Part shown: positions 14,954 to 23,066 of the stretch, piece after piece
How the letters are laid out: the number at the start of each line of letters is the position of its first letter
Numbering within the stretch: position 1 is the first letter of the stretch
From: JBLNDJ01 sp050261515
GTDB taxonomy: Bacteria > Acidobacteriota > Terriglobia > Bryobacterales > Bryobacteraceae
NCBI GenBank assembly: GCA_050261515.1
Contig: JBLNDJ010000042.1
Coordinates: forward strand, 1 to 64,000
Direction: 5' to 3'
DNA: 64,000 nt
The notes under the pieces: generated by a model
Databases searched by the model: none
Seen by the model: the letters and a program-made list of their open reading frames with translations, nothing else
Told to the model about the DNA's origin: nothing
Made by a program: the position numbers and the translations under genes

Positions 14954-17092
14954 TCAGTACTCCAGCGTCTTCTCCATCTGGCGGACGAGGTCCTCGACCT
15001 GCGGCAGGGTGGCGTTTTCGAGCTGCGGGTTGTAGCCGACCCAGGTGTCGAGGGCGGCGACGCGGGCGACCGGGGCGTCGAGGCGGTCGAACAGTTCGGC
15101 CGAGATGCGCGCGGCGAGCTCGGCGCCGTAACCCCACGAGAGGCAATCTTCGTGGGCGATCAGCGCGCGGCGGGTCTTTTCGACGCTGGCGCGGATCGCG
15201 TCCCAGTCGTAGGGCGCGAGCGTCCGCAGATCGATCACCTCGATGCTCACGCCGGGGCTGCGCTTCTCGATGAGCGAAGCCGCCTGGAGCGATTTCTGCA
15301 CCAGCGCGCCGTAGGTGATGACCGTGAGATCGTGGCCGCCCTTGACGAGGTTCGCTTTTCCGAATGGAATCCTGAAGTCCGGGCCGGGGTGCGGCGAGCG
15401 GTTGTAGTGCTCGCGGTATAAACGCTTGTGCTCGAGGAACAGCACCGGGTCATCGGCACGCAGCGCGGTGCGCAGCAGCCCGCAGGCGTCGAGCGCGTTC
15501 GAGGGAAACACGACGCGCAGGCCGGGGATGTGGGTGAACACCACTTCGCCGCACTGGCTGTGGTAAATGGCGCCGCCGGTCAGGTATCCGCCGATGGGCA
15601 CGCGCACCACCACCGGGCAGGAGAAGCCGCCGTTCGAGCGCCAGCGCATGGTCGCCAGTTCGTTGCGGAGCTGCATCATAGCGGGCCAGATGTAATCGAA
15701 GAACTGGATTTCGGCGGCGGGCTTGAGGCCGCGCGTCGCCATCCCGATGGCGCGGCCGATGATGGCCGCCTCTGCGAGCGGCGTGTTGAACGCGCGGTGC
15801 GGGCCGAACTGGCGCTGCAAACCCAGCGTCGCCTTGAAGACGCCTCCCTTGCCTTTGACCTCGCGCAGGTTCTCTTCGCGGCTGCAATCGGCGACGTCTT
15901 CTCCGAATACGATGAGGTTCGGGTTGCGGCGCATCTCTTCGGCGAGGGTCAGGTTGATTTCATCGACCATGGTGCGCGGCTCGCCGGAGAACTGAGGCTC
16001 GGGCGCCGGCGCATCGGGGAGCGGGTCCGAATAAAGATGGCGCAGCACAGAGGCGCGCGGGGGAGCTTCGGCGCGCAGCGCGGTCTCGGTAGCCCGCTGG
16101 ATTTCGAGATCGATCTCGTGGACGAGCAGCTCGAGCGCGTGGCGGTCGAGGACGCCTTCGGCGATCAGCCGCTCGGGGAACTTCAGGACCGGGTCGCGCG
16201 CGGCCTCGGCGGCGCGCTCGGCCGGGGTTTTGTAGAGCCGCTCTTCGTCCGAGAGTGAGTGCGAATACGGCCGGATACACCGGGCGTGGACGAGCGCGGG
16301 CCCGTGCCCGGCGCGGCAGTATTCGGCCGCTTGCCGCATCGCCTCGTAGGAAGCGATGAAATCGCAGCCGTCCACTTCCTGAATGAAAAGGGCGGGGAAG
16401 CCGGAGACGAGCGAGGAAACGCTGCCGCCCGCGGTCTGGCATTCGACCGGGACCGAGATGGCGTAGCCGTTGTCCTCGACCAGGAAGATCACGGGCAGGC
16501 TCGCGAGCGAGGCCGCGTTCAGCGCTTCCCAAAATTCGCCTTCGCTGGTGGCTCCGTCGCCGGAAGAGACGAGCACGACCTCGCCGGAGCGCGGGTCGAG
16601 ATGGCGGCAGGCCTCGGCACATCCGACTGCCTGCGAGTATTGCGTTCCGGTGGGCGAGGACGAACTCACGATGTGAAGCTCGGGCGCGCCCCAGTGTGAC
16701 GGCATCTGCCGCCCGCCCGAGGCGATGTCGGCGGCGGCGCCCACGGCCGAGAGCAGCATCTGCTCGGGCGTGACGCCGAGCATGAGGCAGAGCGCGCGGT
16801 CGCGGTAGTAGGGGTAGAACCAGTCGCGGCCCGCGCGGAGCGCCATGCCCGCGGCCGCCGAGATCGCCTCGTGGCCGGCGCCGCTGATCTGGAAAAAGAT
16901 GCGGTTCTGGCGCTTGAGCAGGATCTCACGATCGTCCAGGCGCCGCGCGGTATGCATGACGCGAAAAGCCCGGATCAGACTGTCGCGCTCGAGTCCCGCA
17001 AACCTGGCTGAGGCGTCGTCGGCGCTGGGCGCTTTGGGCCGCGTAGCCATCCAATCCAAGTGTATCCGAGACGTCAACCGCGGGCTATCCAT
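14954..17092 (-). CDS. 2-oxoacid dehydrogenase E1, fused alpha and beta subunits
   Basis: This is the thiamine-diphosphate-dependent E1 of a 2-oxoacid dehydrogenase complex, with alpha and beta subunits in one 712-residue chain. The alpha part (about 35-345) has the ThDP motif SGDGATSEGEFWEALN...EDNGYA (GDG at 178-180, Asn208) and the phosphorylation-loop-like RPYSHSLSDEE. The beta part (about 370-712) opens with MVDEINLTLAEEMRRNPN and contains GEDVAD, FNTPLAEAAI and QFFDYIWPA. It is closest to branched-chain (2-oxoisovalerate) types, but the substrate is not certain. E2 and E3 are not adjacent. The start is uncertain: ATG at 17092 is used, with ATG at 17050 equally plausible. It is divergent from citrate synthase. 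Confidence 0.9.
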   Translation of the reverse strand: MDSPRLTSRIHLDWMATRPKAPSADDASARFAGLERDSLIRAFRVMHTARRLDDREILLKRQNRIFFQISGAGHEAISAAAGMALRAGRDWFYPYYRDRALCLMLGVTPEQMLLSAVGAAADIASGGRQMPSHWGAPELHIVSSSSPTGTQYSQAVGCAEACRHLDPRSGEVVLVSSGDGATSEGEFWEALNAASLASLPVIFLVEDNGYAISVPVECQTAGGSVSSLVSGFPALFIQEVDGCDFIASYEAMRQAAEYCRAGHGPALVHARCIRPYSHSLSDEERLYKTPAERAAEAARDPVLKFPERLIAEGVLDRHALELLVHEIDLEIQRATETALRAEAPPRASVLRHLYSDPLPDAPAPEPQFSGEPRTMVDEINLTLAEEMRRNPNLIVFGEDVADCSREENLREVKGKGGVFKATLGLQRQFGPHRAFNTPLAEAAIIGRAIGMATRGLKPAAEIQFFDYIWPAMMQLRNELATMRWRSNGGFSCPVVVRVPIGGYLTGGAIYHSQCGEVVFTHIPGLRVVFPSNALDACGLLRTALRADDPVLFLEHKRLYREHYNRSPHPGPDFRIPFGKANLVKGGHDLTVITYGALVQKSLQAASLIEKRSPGVSIEVIDLRTLAPYDWDAIRASVEKTRRALIAHEDCLSWGYGAELAARISAELFDRLDAPVARVAALDTWVGYNPQLENATLPQVEDLVRQMEKTLEY

Positions 17093-17111
17093 GGTTTGTC
17101 AAGCACGAACC

Positions 17112-17133
17112 GTTACCGTAAGCTATCGGTAAC
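17112..17133. promoter_or_regulatory. Inverted repeat GTTACCG-N8-CGGTAAC
   Basis: A perfect 7-base inverted repeat with an 8-base spacer (TAAGCTAT) lies between the divergent E1 and citrate synthase genes. It is placed so that one bound dimer could control both. Its core TACCG-N8-CGGTA also occurs upstream of the ABC ATPase gene (6316-6333). This is an operator candidate; the binding protein is unknown. Confidence 0.5.
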
Positions 17134-17150
17134 CCGAGTGGGCGATGGGG

Positions 17151-17158
17151 GCTAGAAT
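17151..17158 (+). promoter_or_regulatory. -10-like element GCTAGAAT
   Basis: GC-TAGAAT ends 19 bases before the ATG at 17178. It would leave room for the GGGGAG ribosome binding site in a short leader. This supports 17178 over the upstream ATGs at 17145 and 17157. Confidence 0.5.
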
Positions 17159-17177
17159 GAAAAAGACGGGGAGACTC

Positions 17178-18308
17178 ATGGGCACGACGACTACCAAACC
17201 GGCTGGACTGGAGGGCGTTATCGCCGCGGACTCCGAAATCTGCTTTATAGATGGCGAAGCGGGCGTCCTCAGTTATCGCGGTTACAACATACACACGCTG
17301 GCGGATAACGCCACTTTCGAAGAGGTCATCCACCTGCTGTGGCACGGGCGGCTGCCGAACCGCGCCGAACTCGACGAGCTGAAAACGGTGCTGGCGGCCA
17401 ACCGTCCGATTCCGGAGCCGGTGACCGAATTTCTAGGGTGCGCCGGCAAGTCGAGCCCGATGGACGTGCTGCGCACGGCGGTTTCGATGCTGGGGCTGTA
17501 CGATCCGGAGGCCGACGACAACTCGATTGAAGCGAGCTTCCATAAGGCCGAGCGGCTGATGGCGCAGACCGCGACTATCGTGACGACGTTCGACCGGCTG
17601 CGCAACGGGCGGCCGGTGATTCCCGGCGACCCCGCGCTCGGCTTCTCGGCGAACTTTCTCTACACGCTCACGGGCAACCGGCCGGACAGCGTAATGGAGC
17701 ACGCCTTCGATGTTGCGATGACGTTGCACGCCGACCATGAGTTCAACGCCTCGACGTTCGCGGCGCGCGTGACGGCGGCAACGCTATCGGATATTTACTC
17801 GTCGGCGACCTCGGCCATCGGGGCGCTCAAGGGGCCGCTGCACGGCGGCGCGAATCAGGACGTGATCCGGCTGCTGCTCAGCGCGGGCAGCGAAGCCAAG
17901 GCGCTCAAACTCGTGCAGGAGCGGCTCGGGCTGAAGGTCAAGATCCCCGGGTTCGGCCACCGCGTGTACCATACGGAGGACCCGCGCGCGACGCACCTGC
18001 GGCAGCTTTCCGAGGAACTCGGCCGCCGCACGGGGCATCTGAAGCTGTTCGAGATTTCGCGCGAGATCGAGCGGAGCGTGAAGGAACAGAAGCGGTTGAA
18101 CGCGAACGTGGACTTCTACTCGGCTTCGACGTATTACTCGCTGGGAATTCCGATCGACCTGTTCACGCCGGTGTTCGCGGTGAGCCGCATGTCGGGATGG
18201 ACGGCACACATCTTGGAGCAGTACCGCAACAACCGTCTCATTCGCCCGCGCGCTGACTATAAGGGCGAGCCCGACGGCCGGGCGTGGGTGCCGATCGAGC
18301 AGCGCTAG
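17178..18308 (+). CDS. gltA: Citrate synthase
   Basis: Citrate synthase condenses acetyl-CoA with oxaloacetate at the entry to the TCA cycle. The 376-residue length fits the short Gram-positive/archaeal-type enzymes. The catalytic residues are visible: His222 in LHGGAN, His261 in GFGHRVY and Asp312 in NVDFYSAS, along with the dimer-core segment HADHEFNASTFAARV. 2-methylcitrate synthase is close in sequence and cannot be fully excluded. The ATG at 17178 follows GGGGAG with four bases of spacing; ATGs at 17145 and 17157 lie upstream or inside the predicted -10. It is divergent from the fused E1 gene around a palindrome, which suggests joint control of acetyl-CoA supply and use (inference). Confidence 0.93.
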   Translation: MGTTTTKPAGLEGVIAADSEICFIDGEAGVLSYRGYNIHTLADNATFEEVIHLLWHGRLPNRAELDELKTVLAANRPIPEPVTEFLGCAGKSSPMDVLRTAVSMLGLYDPEADDNSIEASFHKAERLMAQTATIVTTFDRLRNGRPVIPGDPALGFSANFLYTLTGNRPDSVMEHAFDVAMTLHADHEFNASTFAARVTAATLSDIYSSATSAIGALKGPLHGGANQDVIRLLLSAGSEAKALKLVQERLGLKVKIPGFGHRVYHTEDPRATHLRQLSEELGRRTGHLKLFEISREIERSVKEQKRLNANVDFYSASTYYSLGIPIDLFTPVFAVSRMSGWTAHILEQYRNNRLIRPRADYKGEPDGRAWVPIEQR

Positions 18309-18386
18309 GCAGCTTGCCGAACGCGGCCGCCTCGTTAGCCGGCCAGGCTCGCGGCCGCGGCCCGGCGGCGGCGATCGACGCTCGCC

Positions 18387-18407
18387 GCGCAGGATGACAT
18401 CCTGCGC
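18387..18407. terminator. Hairpin after citrate synthase
   Basis: GCGCAGGATG-A-CATCCTGCGC is a near-perfect 21-base palindrome about 80 bases after the citrate synthase stop. It can form a stable 8-base stem with a short loop. No T run follows, so factor-independent termination is uncertain. It may be a dispersed palindrome instead. Confidence 0.4.
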
Positions 18408-18414
18408 CACACTC

Positions 18415-18422
18415 GCTAATCT
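18415..18422 (+). promoter_or_regulatory. -10-like element GCTAATCT
   Basis: GC-TAATCT ends 22 bases before the ATG at 18445 of the M23 peptidase gene, just after the hairpin. Confidence 0.4.
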
Positions 18423-18444
18423 GATACGGGGAATTCTCCGCAAG

Positions 18445-19752
18445 ATGAAAAAACTTCTGTTTGGTGTGGCGGTCCTGGTCGTGGGCGTGCCGCTGATCCT
18501 GCTGCTGTTGTCGGCGGATGCGAAGGTGACGGCCGATCCTCAGGTTCGAGTGATCGGGCAGGAGACGCCGGTGGTGGTTCGCGTAACGAGCCCGCACGGC
18601 GTCCGCAAGGTCAGGGCCGAAATCGAGCAGAACGGCGCCCGGTATAAAGTCTTCGAAACAGGCCGGCCTTCCCGGCGCGTGTTCTTCTTCGGCAACAAAG
18701 ATACCTCGTCCGTGTTCAAATTTACGGCGGGCAGGAAGCAGGCCCCGGCTCTCAAAGATGGCAAGGCGCGCCTGATCGTCTCCGCGCAGGCGAACGACTT
18801 TCGCGGCAGCACCGGAACGGCCTCTTACGAGGTCGATGTGAACACGCAGCCGCCGCGCGTGAGCGTGGACGGCTTCCAGCACTACATCAACCAGGGCGGA
18901 GCGGAGCTGGTCACCTTCACGGTCTCGGGTTATTGGACCGAAGCTGGCGTGCGCGTCGGCCCGTACACTTTTCGCAGCTTCCAGGTTCCGGGGCGGCCGG
19001 CGAACGAGCGGTTCTCGATCTTCGCGTTCCCGTGGAACGTTCCGGCCGATACGGTGCCCATCGTTTACGCGTCGAATCCATCAGGGGCGGAGGCGAAGGG
19101 GCATTTCTGGTACAAGGTGTTTCCGAAGGCCTTCCGCACGCGCGACCTCGAGTTGAGCGATTCCTTCCTCGACAAGGTGGTCGATCAGATCGACCCCAAC
19201 GGGACGGGCGACAAGGTGGCGCGTTTCCTGAAGATCAACGGCGAGATGCGGCGCGAGAACAACCAGACACTGCGCGACCTGCGGATGAAGACCGAGGAAA
19301 AGGTGCTGTGGAGCGGCCCGTTCTGGCGCTACGGCAAGACCGAGTCGTTCTTCGCCGATTCGCGAAATTACGTGTACAAGGGCAAGACAATCGATCACCA
19401 GACCCACCTCGGGTTCGACCTCTCGGACCTGCAACACGCGCCTGTGGCGGCTGCCAACGACGGCAAGGTCGTCTTCGCGGATAATCTCGGCATCTACGGA
19501 AACTGCGTGGTGGTCGATCACGGCTTCGGGCTGCAATCGATCTACGGCCACATGAGCGAGTTCGCGGTGAAGCCCGGCGACGCGGTGAAACGCGGCCAGA
19601 CGCTCGGCAAGACGGGTGCGACCGGTCTGGCCGGAGGCGATCACCTGCACTTCAGCATGCAGATCGACGGCGTGCAGATCACGCCCGTCGAGTGGTGGGA
19701 CGAGCACTGGATCAAAGACCGGATCATGAGCAAGCTGCCCGGGCGGTCCTGA
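18445..19752 (+). CDS. M23-family (LytM-type) peptidase, membrane anchored
   Basis: This 435-residue protein has an N-terminal hydrophobic anchor (about 5-25) and a long beta-rich region of roughly 280 residues. The C-terminal domain (about 305-425) is of LytM/peptidase M23 type. The zinc ligands are present: His321 and Asp325 in THLGFD, and His402 in GDHLHFS (H400-x-H402). It should therefore be an active endopeptidase acting on peptidoglycan cross-links in the periplasm, unless it only positions other hydrolases. The start at MKKLLFG was chosen because it gives the signal/anchor directly and follows a -10-like element. The gene stands alone between two hairpins. Confidence 0.88.
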   Translation: MKKLLFGVAVLVVGVPLILLLLSADAKVTADPQVRVIGQETPVVVRVTSPHGVRKVRAEIEQNGARYKVFETGRPSRRVFFFGNKDTSSVFKFTAGRKQAPALKDGKARLIVSAQANDFRGSTGTASYEVDVNTQPPRVSVDGFQHYINQGGAELVTFTVSGYWTEAGVRVGPYTFRSFQVPGRPANERFSIFAFPWNVPADTVPIVYASNPSGAEAKGHFWYKVFPKAFRTRDLELSDSFLDKVVDQIDPNGTGDKVARFLKINGEMRRENNQTLRDLRMKTEEKVLWSGPFWRYGKTESFFADSRNYVYKGKTIDHQTHLGFDLSDLQHAPVAAANDGKVVFADNLGIYGNCVVVDHGFGLQSIYGHMSEFAVKPGDAVKRGQTLGKTGATGLAGGDHLHFSMQIDGVQITPVEWWDEHWIKDRIMSKLPGRS

Positions 19753-19845
19753 GGCACCTACAAAGCCCGGCGCGTAAAATGAAATCGGCTGGCGGGGCGG
19801 ACTACGCCCTGCCGAAGCGAGATCTCCAGAGGGGGGAGATACTGT

Positions 19846-20604
19846 ATGAAGCTTCTCAGGATTACCCTGCCCGTCGCCGCTGCCGGATTTCTGGGTTTTC
19901 AAATGCTGGCCGCTCAGGACAACCCGGTGAGTTCGGGCGCGCATAGTGCTGCCGGGGCCGCCCAGGAAACGGGCAACAAAGCCAAACACAAGGCCGCAAA
20001 AACCGCAGACCAGGCCGGCGATACCACGGGGATGAAGACGGACGATCACGCCTTCCTCACCCGGGCAGCCCAGGCCAGCGTGGCTGAGGTGAAGCTTGGG
20101 CAATTAGCGCAGGAGCGCGGATCGTCCGAGGCCGTGAAGCATTACGGCAAGCAGATGGTGGAAGATCACAGCAAGTCGGACGAACAGCTCAAGCAGATTG
20201 CCAGCAGCAAAGGAATGACGCTGCCGGACACCATGAGCCCGAAAGACCAGGAGGTTTATGATCGCCTTTCCAAGCTCTCAGGCTCGGATTTCGATCGTGC
20301 GTACATGAATTACGCGCGAAAGAGTCACAAGAAGAATATAGCCATGTACCGGAGGGTCTCCGAGCGCGGTAAGGACGCCGATATCAAGACTTTCGCCCAG
20401 AACCAACTTCCCACGATGGAAGAGCACCTTCGGGAAGCGGAGTCGCAGACGGCGTCGATGGGACAGACCAACGCGGATCGCACACGCACGGACAACACGA
20501 ACAATCCCATGAGCTATCCGAGCAATCCGGACAGAACGAATCCCAGCGGCACGACCAGGCCGAACTATCCGAACAACCCGAATACGAGCAAACCGAATCG
20601 ATAA
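19846..20604 (+). CDS. Secreted DUF4142 protein with Asn/Pro-rich tail
   Basis: This 252-residue protein has a signal peptide (MKLLRITLPVAAAGFLGFQM, cleavage near LAAQD). A DUF4142 helical domain (about 65-205) shows the family hallmarks DDHAFLTRAAQAS, YGKQMVEDHSKSDEQL and FDRAYMNY. DUF4142 is a ferritin-like four-helix fold with acidic/His positions in some members; no enzyme activity is established. The last 45 residues are low-complexity Asn/Pro/Thr (TNNPMSYPSNPDRTNPSG and similar), likely disordered and surface exposed. The ATG lies behind a strong GGGGGGAG ribosome binding site. A possible promoter, CGTAAAAT, is 66 bases upstream. Confidence 0.88.
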   Translation: MKLLRITLPVAAAGFLGFQMLAAQDNPVSSGAHSAAGAAQETGNKAKHKAAKTADQAGDTTGMKTDDHAFLTRAAQASVAEVKLGQLAQERGSSEAVKHYGKQMVEDHSKSDEQLKQIASSKGMTLPDTMSPKDQEVYDRLSKLSGSDFDRAYMNYARKSHKKNIAMYRRVSERGKDADIKTFAQNQLPTMEEHLREAESQTASMGQTNADRTRTDNTNNPMSYPSNPDRTNPSGTTRPNYPNNPNTSKPNR

Positions 20605-20613
20605 CAACGCAGA

Positions 20614-20639
20614 AGGGCGGGCCCGGGGAGGTCCGCCCT
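20614..20639. terminator. Bidirectional hairpin between convergent genes
   Basis: AGGGCGGGC (20614-20622) pairs with GTCCGCCCT (20631-20639) through one G-T wobble, leaving an 8-base loop. It lies 10 bases after the DUF4142 stop and overlaps the stop codon of the convergent DUF362 gene, so it could terminate both. There is no strong T tract on either side. Confidence 0.55.
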
Positions 20640-21774
20640 ATCTCCTGAACGGAAACAACGCCTCACGCACGGGCGTCCCGACCACTTCAATCCTGTTCAG
20701 GTCGCGCGTGCCCACGCCGTGTGCTTCGGCGAGCAGCAGATGGTTGTCGCAGGTTTCAAACGGCGCTGTGCCGCGGCCGGCCATCGGGTCGAAGCCCATC
20801 ACGGCCATTGAGACGGCATCGGTCGAAACGGGGTTGAGGCCGGCGATGAGGACGCCGGGAGCGATCGGGCGGCAGCCCTCGATCCAGGGGCCTTCACCGC
20901 CGCTGATCGTGGAGATGCCTTCGACGATGGCCAGGTGAATGGGCCGCGCTGCGACCAGATCGGCCACCACTCGCGGCACGCGGACGCCGCCTTCATGCGG
21001 GAGGGTCGGGTCGTTCTCGCGGTGCCCGGCGGGCATTTTGTTCCCTTCGTGAAGAATGCCGCGGCCGCTCTGCGGAAACTCGAGCGGCTCGTCTTTGCCT
21101 CCGGCACTGTCGCCGTAGATCGTGCACGGGGTGATGCCGAAGCAGTTCTTCATCGAGAGCGTGACGCCGCAGGTGGCGTGCTCCTTCAGCTTCGCCAGCG
21201 AGACGAACACGTCGCAATCCTCGTAGGAATGGTTCAGGTCGTAAGACTTGAACATGTAGCCGCCATTGGGCGGCTGGAGCCGCGAGTACTTCTTTGCGCC
21301 GCCGAGCCAGTTGGTGTTTTCGCACTCCACGTGCGGAGCCGCGCCGAGGATCAACTGCGGGTCCCAGTTGGCCTGGAGCATGATCTCTTCGAGCGGCTCG
21401 GCGGTGCAGTAGCCGCATTCGAGGATGCGTATGCGGCGCGCGCCGGCGCGGGCGAGCAGGTGCGCGGTGGCGCCGATGAGGCGCGGGTGCGTCCAGTGCG
21501 AAAGCTCGGCGGGCGTGTGGCCGACGCGGTTGTCGGCGTAGCCGGTCATGTTGATCTTGATCGCGACCGTCTTGCCTTTGACGAGGCGGCCGAGCCCGCC
21601 AAGACGATCGAACATGCGGTCGAGTGCGGGCACGAGTTCCGCGCCGTAGGTCTTGCACTTGCCGATGGCGACGGGCGCGGCGGGCGCCGCGGAAGCGGGC
21701 CGGTTCAGCGCGAGCGCGGCAGCGCCTGCGCCCAAACCCGACAGTAATTGCCTACGGCTGATGTAGTGCTGCAT
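20638..21774 (-). CDS. Tat-exported DUF362 protein
   Basis: This 378-residue protein begins with a twin-arginine signal (SRRQLLSGLGAGAAALAL) and contains a DUF362 domain. Recognisable segments are KGKTVAIKINMTG, NHSYEDCDVFVSLAKLKEH and MKNCFGITP. DUF362 proteins are often iron-sulphur associated, but the classical ferredoxin cysteines are not obvious here. No biochemical function is known. The start was taken at MQHYISRRQLL, behind GGTTGGGGGT. The frame stays open far upstream, but that part runs antisense through unrelated sequence. It follows the 21789-23003 gene by 14 bases, so both are likely one transcript. Confidence 0.85.
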   Translation of the reverse strand: MQHYISRRQLLSGLGAGAAALALNRPASAAPAAPVAIGKCKTYGAELVPALDRMFDRLGGLGRLVKGKTVAIKINMTGYADNRVGHTPAELSHWTHPRLIGATAHLLARAGARRIRILECGYCTAEPLEEIMLQANWDPQLILGAAPHVECENTNWLGGAKKYSRLQPPNGGYMFKSYDLNHSYEDCDVFVSLAKLKEHATCGVTLSMKNCFGITPCTIYGDSAGGKDEPLEFPQSGRGILHEGNKMPAGHRENDPTLPHEGGVRVPRVVADLVAARPIHLAIVEGISTISGGEGPWIEGCRPIAPGVLIAGLNPVSTDAVSMAVMGFDPMAGRGTAPFETCDNHLLLAEAHGVGTRDLNRIEVVGTPVREALFPFRR

Positions 21775-21788
21775 CGGACCCCCAACCC

Positions 21789-23003
21789 TTATGCGTCCAA
21801 TTCTATCGCGGCGTAAACGTCGAACGGAGGCAGGTGAACCTCCACGCCGTTTTGCGCAGGGACCAGTTCGAGGGGCTCGGGCGCGGCGGCACCGAGTCCC
21901 CACATCCGGGCTTTCGCATAGCGCGTGGCTAACGCGATCGAGACCGGATGGCCCCAGGGCCGCATCGCGTAGTTGATGGCGTGCAGGACGGCCTTGCGGC
22001 CATCGGCCGATGCCGTGTAGTAGCCGTTCAGCGTGGAGAAGTTGAAGTAGCGCACGACGTCGTGGCGGTGGCCGACGAGAACCTGCGCGTCGGATGCCAC
22101 CAGGTAGGGGTCGGGGCTCTCCTCTTTGGAAATGGCGAGGCGTCCCTTGCCCGCGGCGTAAATGTTCCAGCGGCGGTAGGCATCGCTTGCGGGCTCGCCG
22201 GCGGGAACAGGGTACTTGGCGCTGGCGACAAGCACTCCGCCGTTTTCGACGAACGCGGCGAGCTTCTTGTGAAGCGCGGCATCCGGAGGCTGCACGTCGG
22301 GGTAGATGATGCCATTGATGCCATCGAGCGGCGCGGCCCCGGCGCGCGGCTTGTCGATGATGCGGTACGTCGCGCCCCGGCGCGGGAGCAGGTTCAGGAG
22401 TTCCTGGCCGATGAATTCGTTGGGGCCCGCGAAATCGGAGATCACCGCGAGCGCGGAGCAGGGCGGGAGGCTCTGCCATTCGCGGTGCGCATCGAAGAAG
22501 CGCACGGCCTTCGCGATGCTCTTCCACTGGGCGACTGCGGCCTGGTCGCGGCCGGCGAGGGCGGCTTCCATTTTCGGATCGAGCTCGATGAGCCAGCGCC
22601 CGCCGTACGCCGCGGCATCCGCCACGGCGAGCAGGTAGTGCTCCGCGCGCAGGGCGGTTTCCTTGGGCGGCGCGACGGGGATCCATACCGGCTCGCCGGG
22701 CGCGCGGGTGCGGGCGAGCCGGATGTACCAGCCGTTCGAATCGACCCAGGGCGCGCCGGTGGGGCCGCCTTCGGCGGCATTCATCGCGGGGATCGCGGGC
22801 CAGACGGCATCGGCTCGCATGGGGGGCAGGTTCGACTCGCCGATCACGTCGATGCCGAGCCGGCGCGCGCGGTCCATCAATGCCGGGTTTTCGCCGCCTG
22901 CGACGAGGCAGTTGATGGTCGTGCCCTCGATCAGGTCGAGCAGCGACGCATCGCGCCAACTACCGGGCCAGCGCATCGGAGACCACTGCGAGCGGCGGTC
23001 CAT
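21789..23003 (-). CDS. Glycosidase-like protein of unknown family
   Basis: This 404-residue protein has no clear signal peptide. The first half (NCLVAGGENPALMDRARRLG, then WLIELDPKMEAALAGR) looks like a TIM-barrel-type carbohydrate enzyme region. The second half (about 190-300, with ISDFAGPNEFIGQELLNLLP and FVENGGVLVASAKY) resembles the glutamine-amidotransferase-like trimerisation domain of GH42-type beta-galactosidases. A beta-sandwich-like tail follows. I cannot name catalytic residues. The ATG at 23003 is supported by a GCTATTCT element 8 bases upstream, giving a leaderless start; an ATG six codons upstream would overlap that element. It is co-transcribed with the DUF362 gene and divergent from the beta-galactosidase. 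Confidence 0.6.
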   Translation of the reverse strand: MDRRSQWSPMRWPGSWRDASLLDLIEGTTINCLVAGGENPALMDRARRLGIDVIGESNLPPMRADAVWPAIPAMNAAEGGPTGAPWVDSNGWYIRLARTRAPGEPVWIPVAPPKETALRAEHYLLAVADAAAYGGRWLIELDPKMEAALAGRDQAAVAQWKSIAKAVRFFDAHREWQSLPPCSALAVISDFAGPNEFIGQELLNLLPRRGATYRIIDKPRAGAAPLDGINGIIYPDVQPPDAALHKKLAAFVENGGVLVASAKYPVPAGEPASDAYRRWNIYAAGKGRLAISKEESPDPYLVASDAQVLVGHRHDVVRYFNFSTLNGYYTASADGRKAVLHAINYAMRPWGHPVSIALATRYAKARMWGLGAAAPEPLELVPAQNGVEVHLPPFDVYAAIELDA

Positions 23004-23011
23004 GGTCAAGA

Positions 23012-23019
23012 AGAATAGC
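23012..23019 (-). promoter_or_regulatory. -10-like element GCTATTCT
   Basis: On the minus strand GC-TATTCT ends 8 bases before the ATG at 23003. The octamer is identical to the one before the YfhO-type gene. Confidence 0.45.
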
Positions 23020-23066
23020 AAAGCCCGGCCGCTCCTGCGACGGCCCGGCGGTGGTTTTGGTAAACC

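Noticed and set aside
21775..22959. In-frame N-terminal extension of the DUF362 gene to 22959
   Set aside because: The extra 395 codons overlap the glycosidase-like gene in another frame and have Arg/Pro-rich shadow composition. The Tat signal at 21774 marks the real start.
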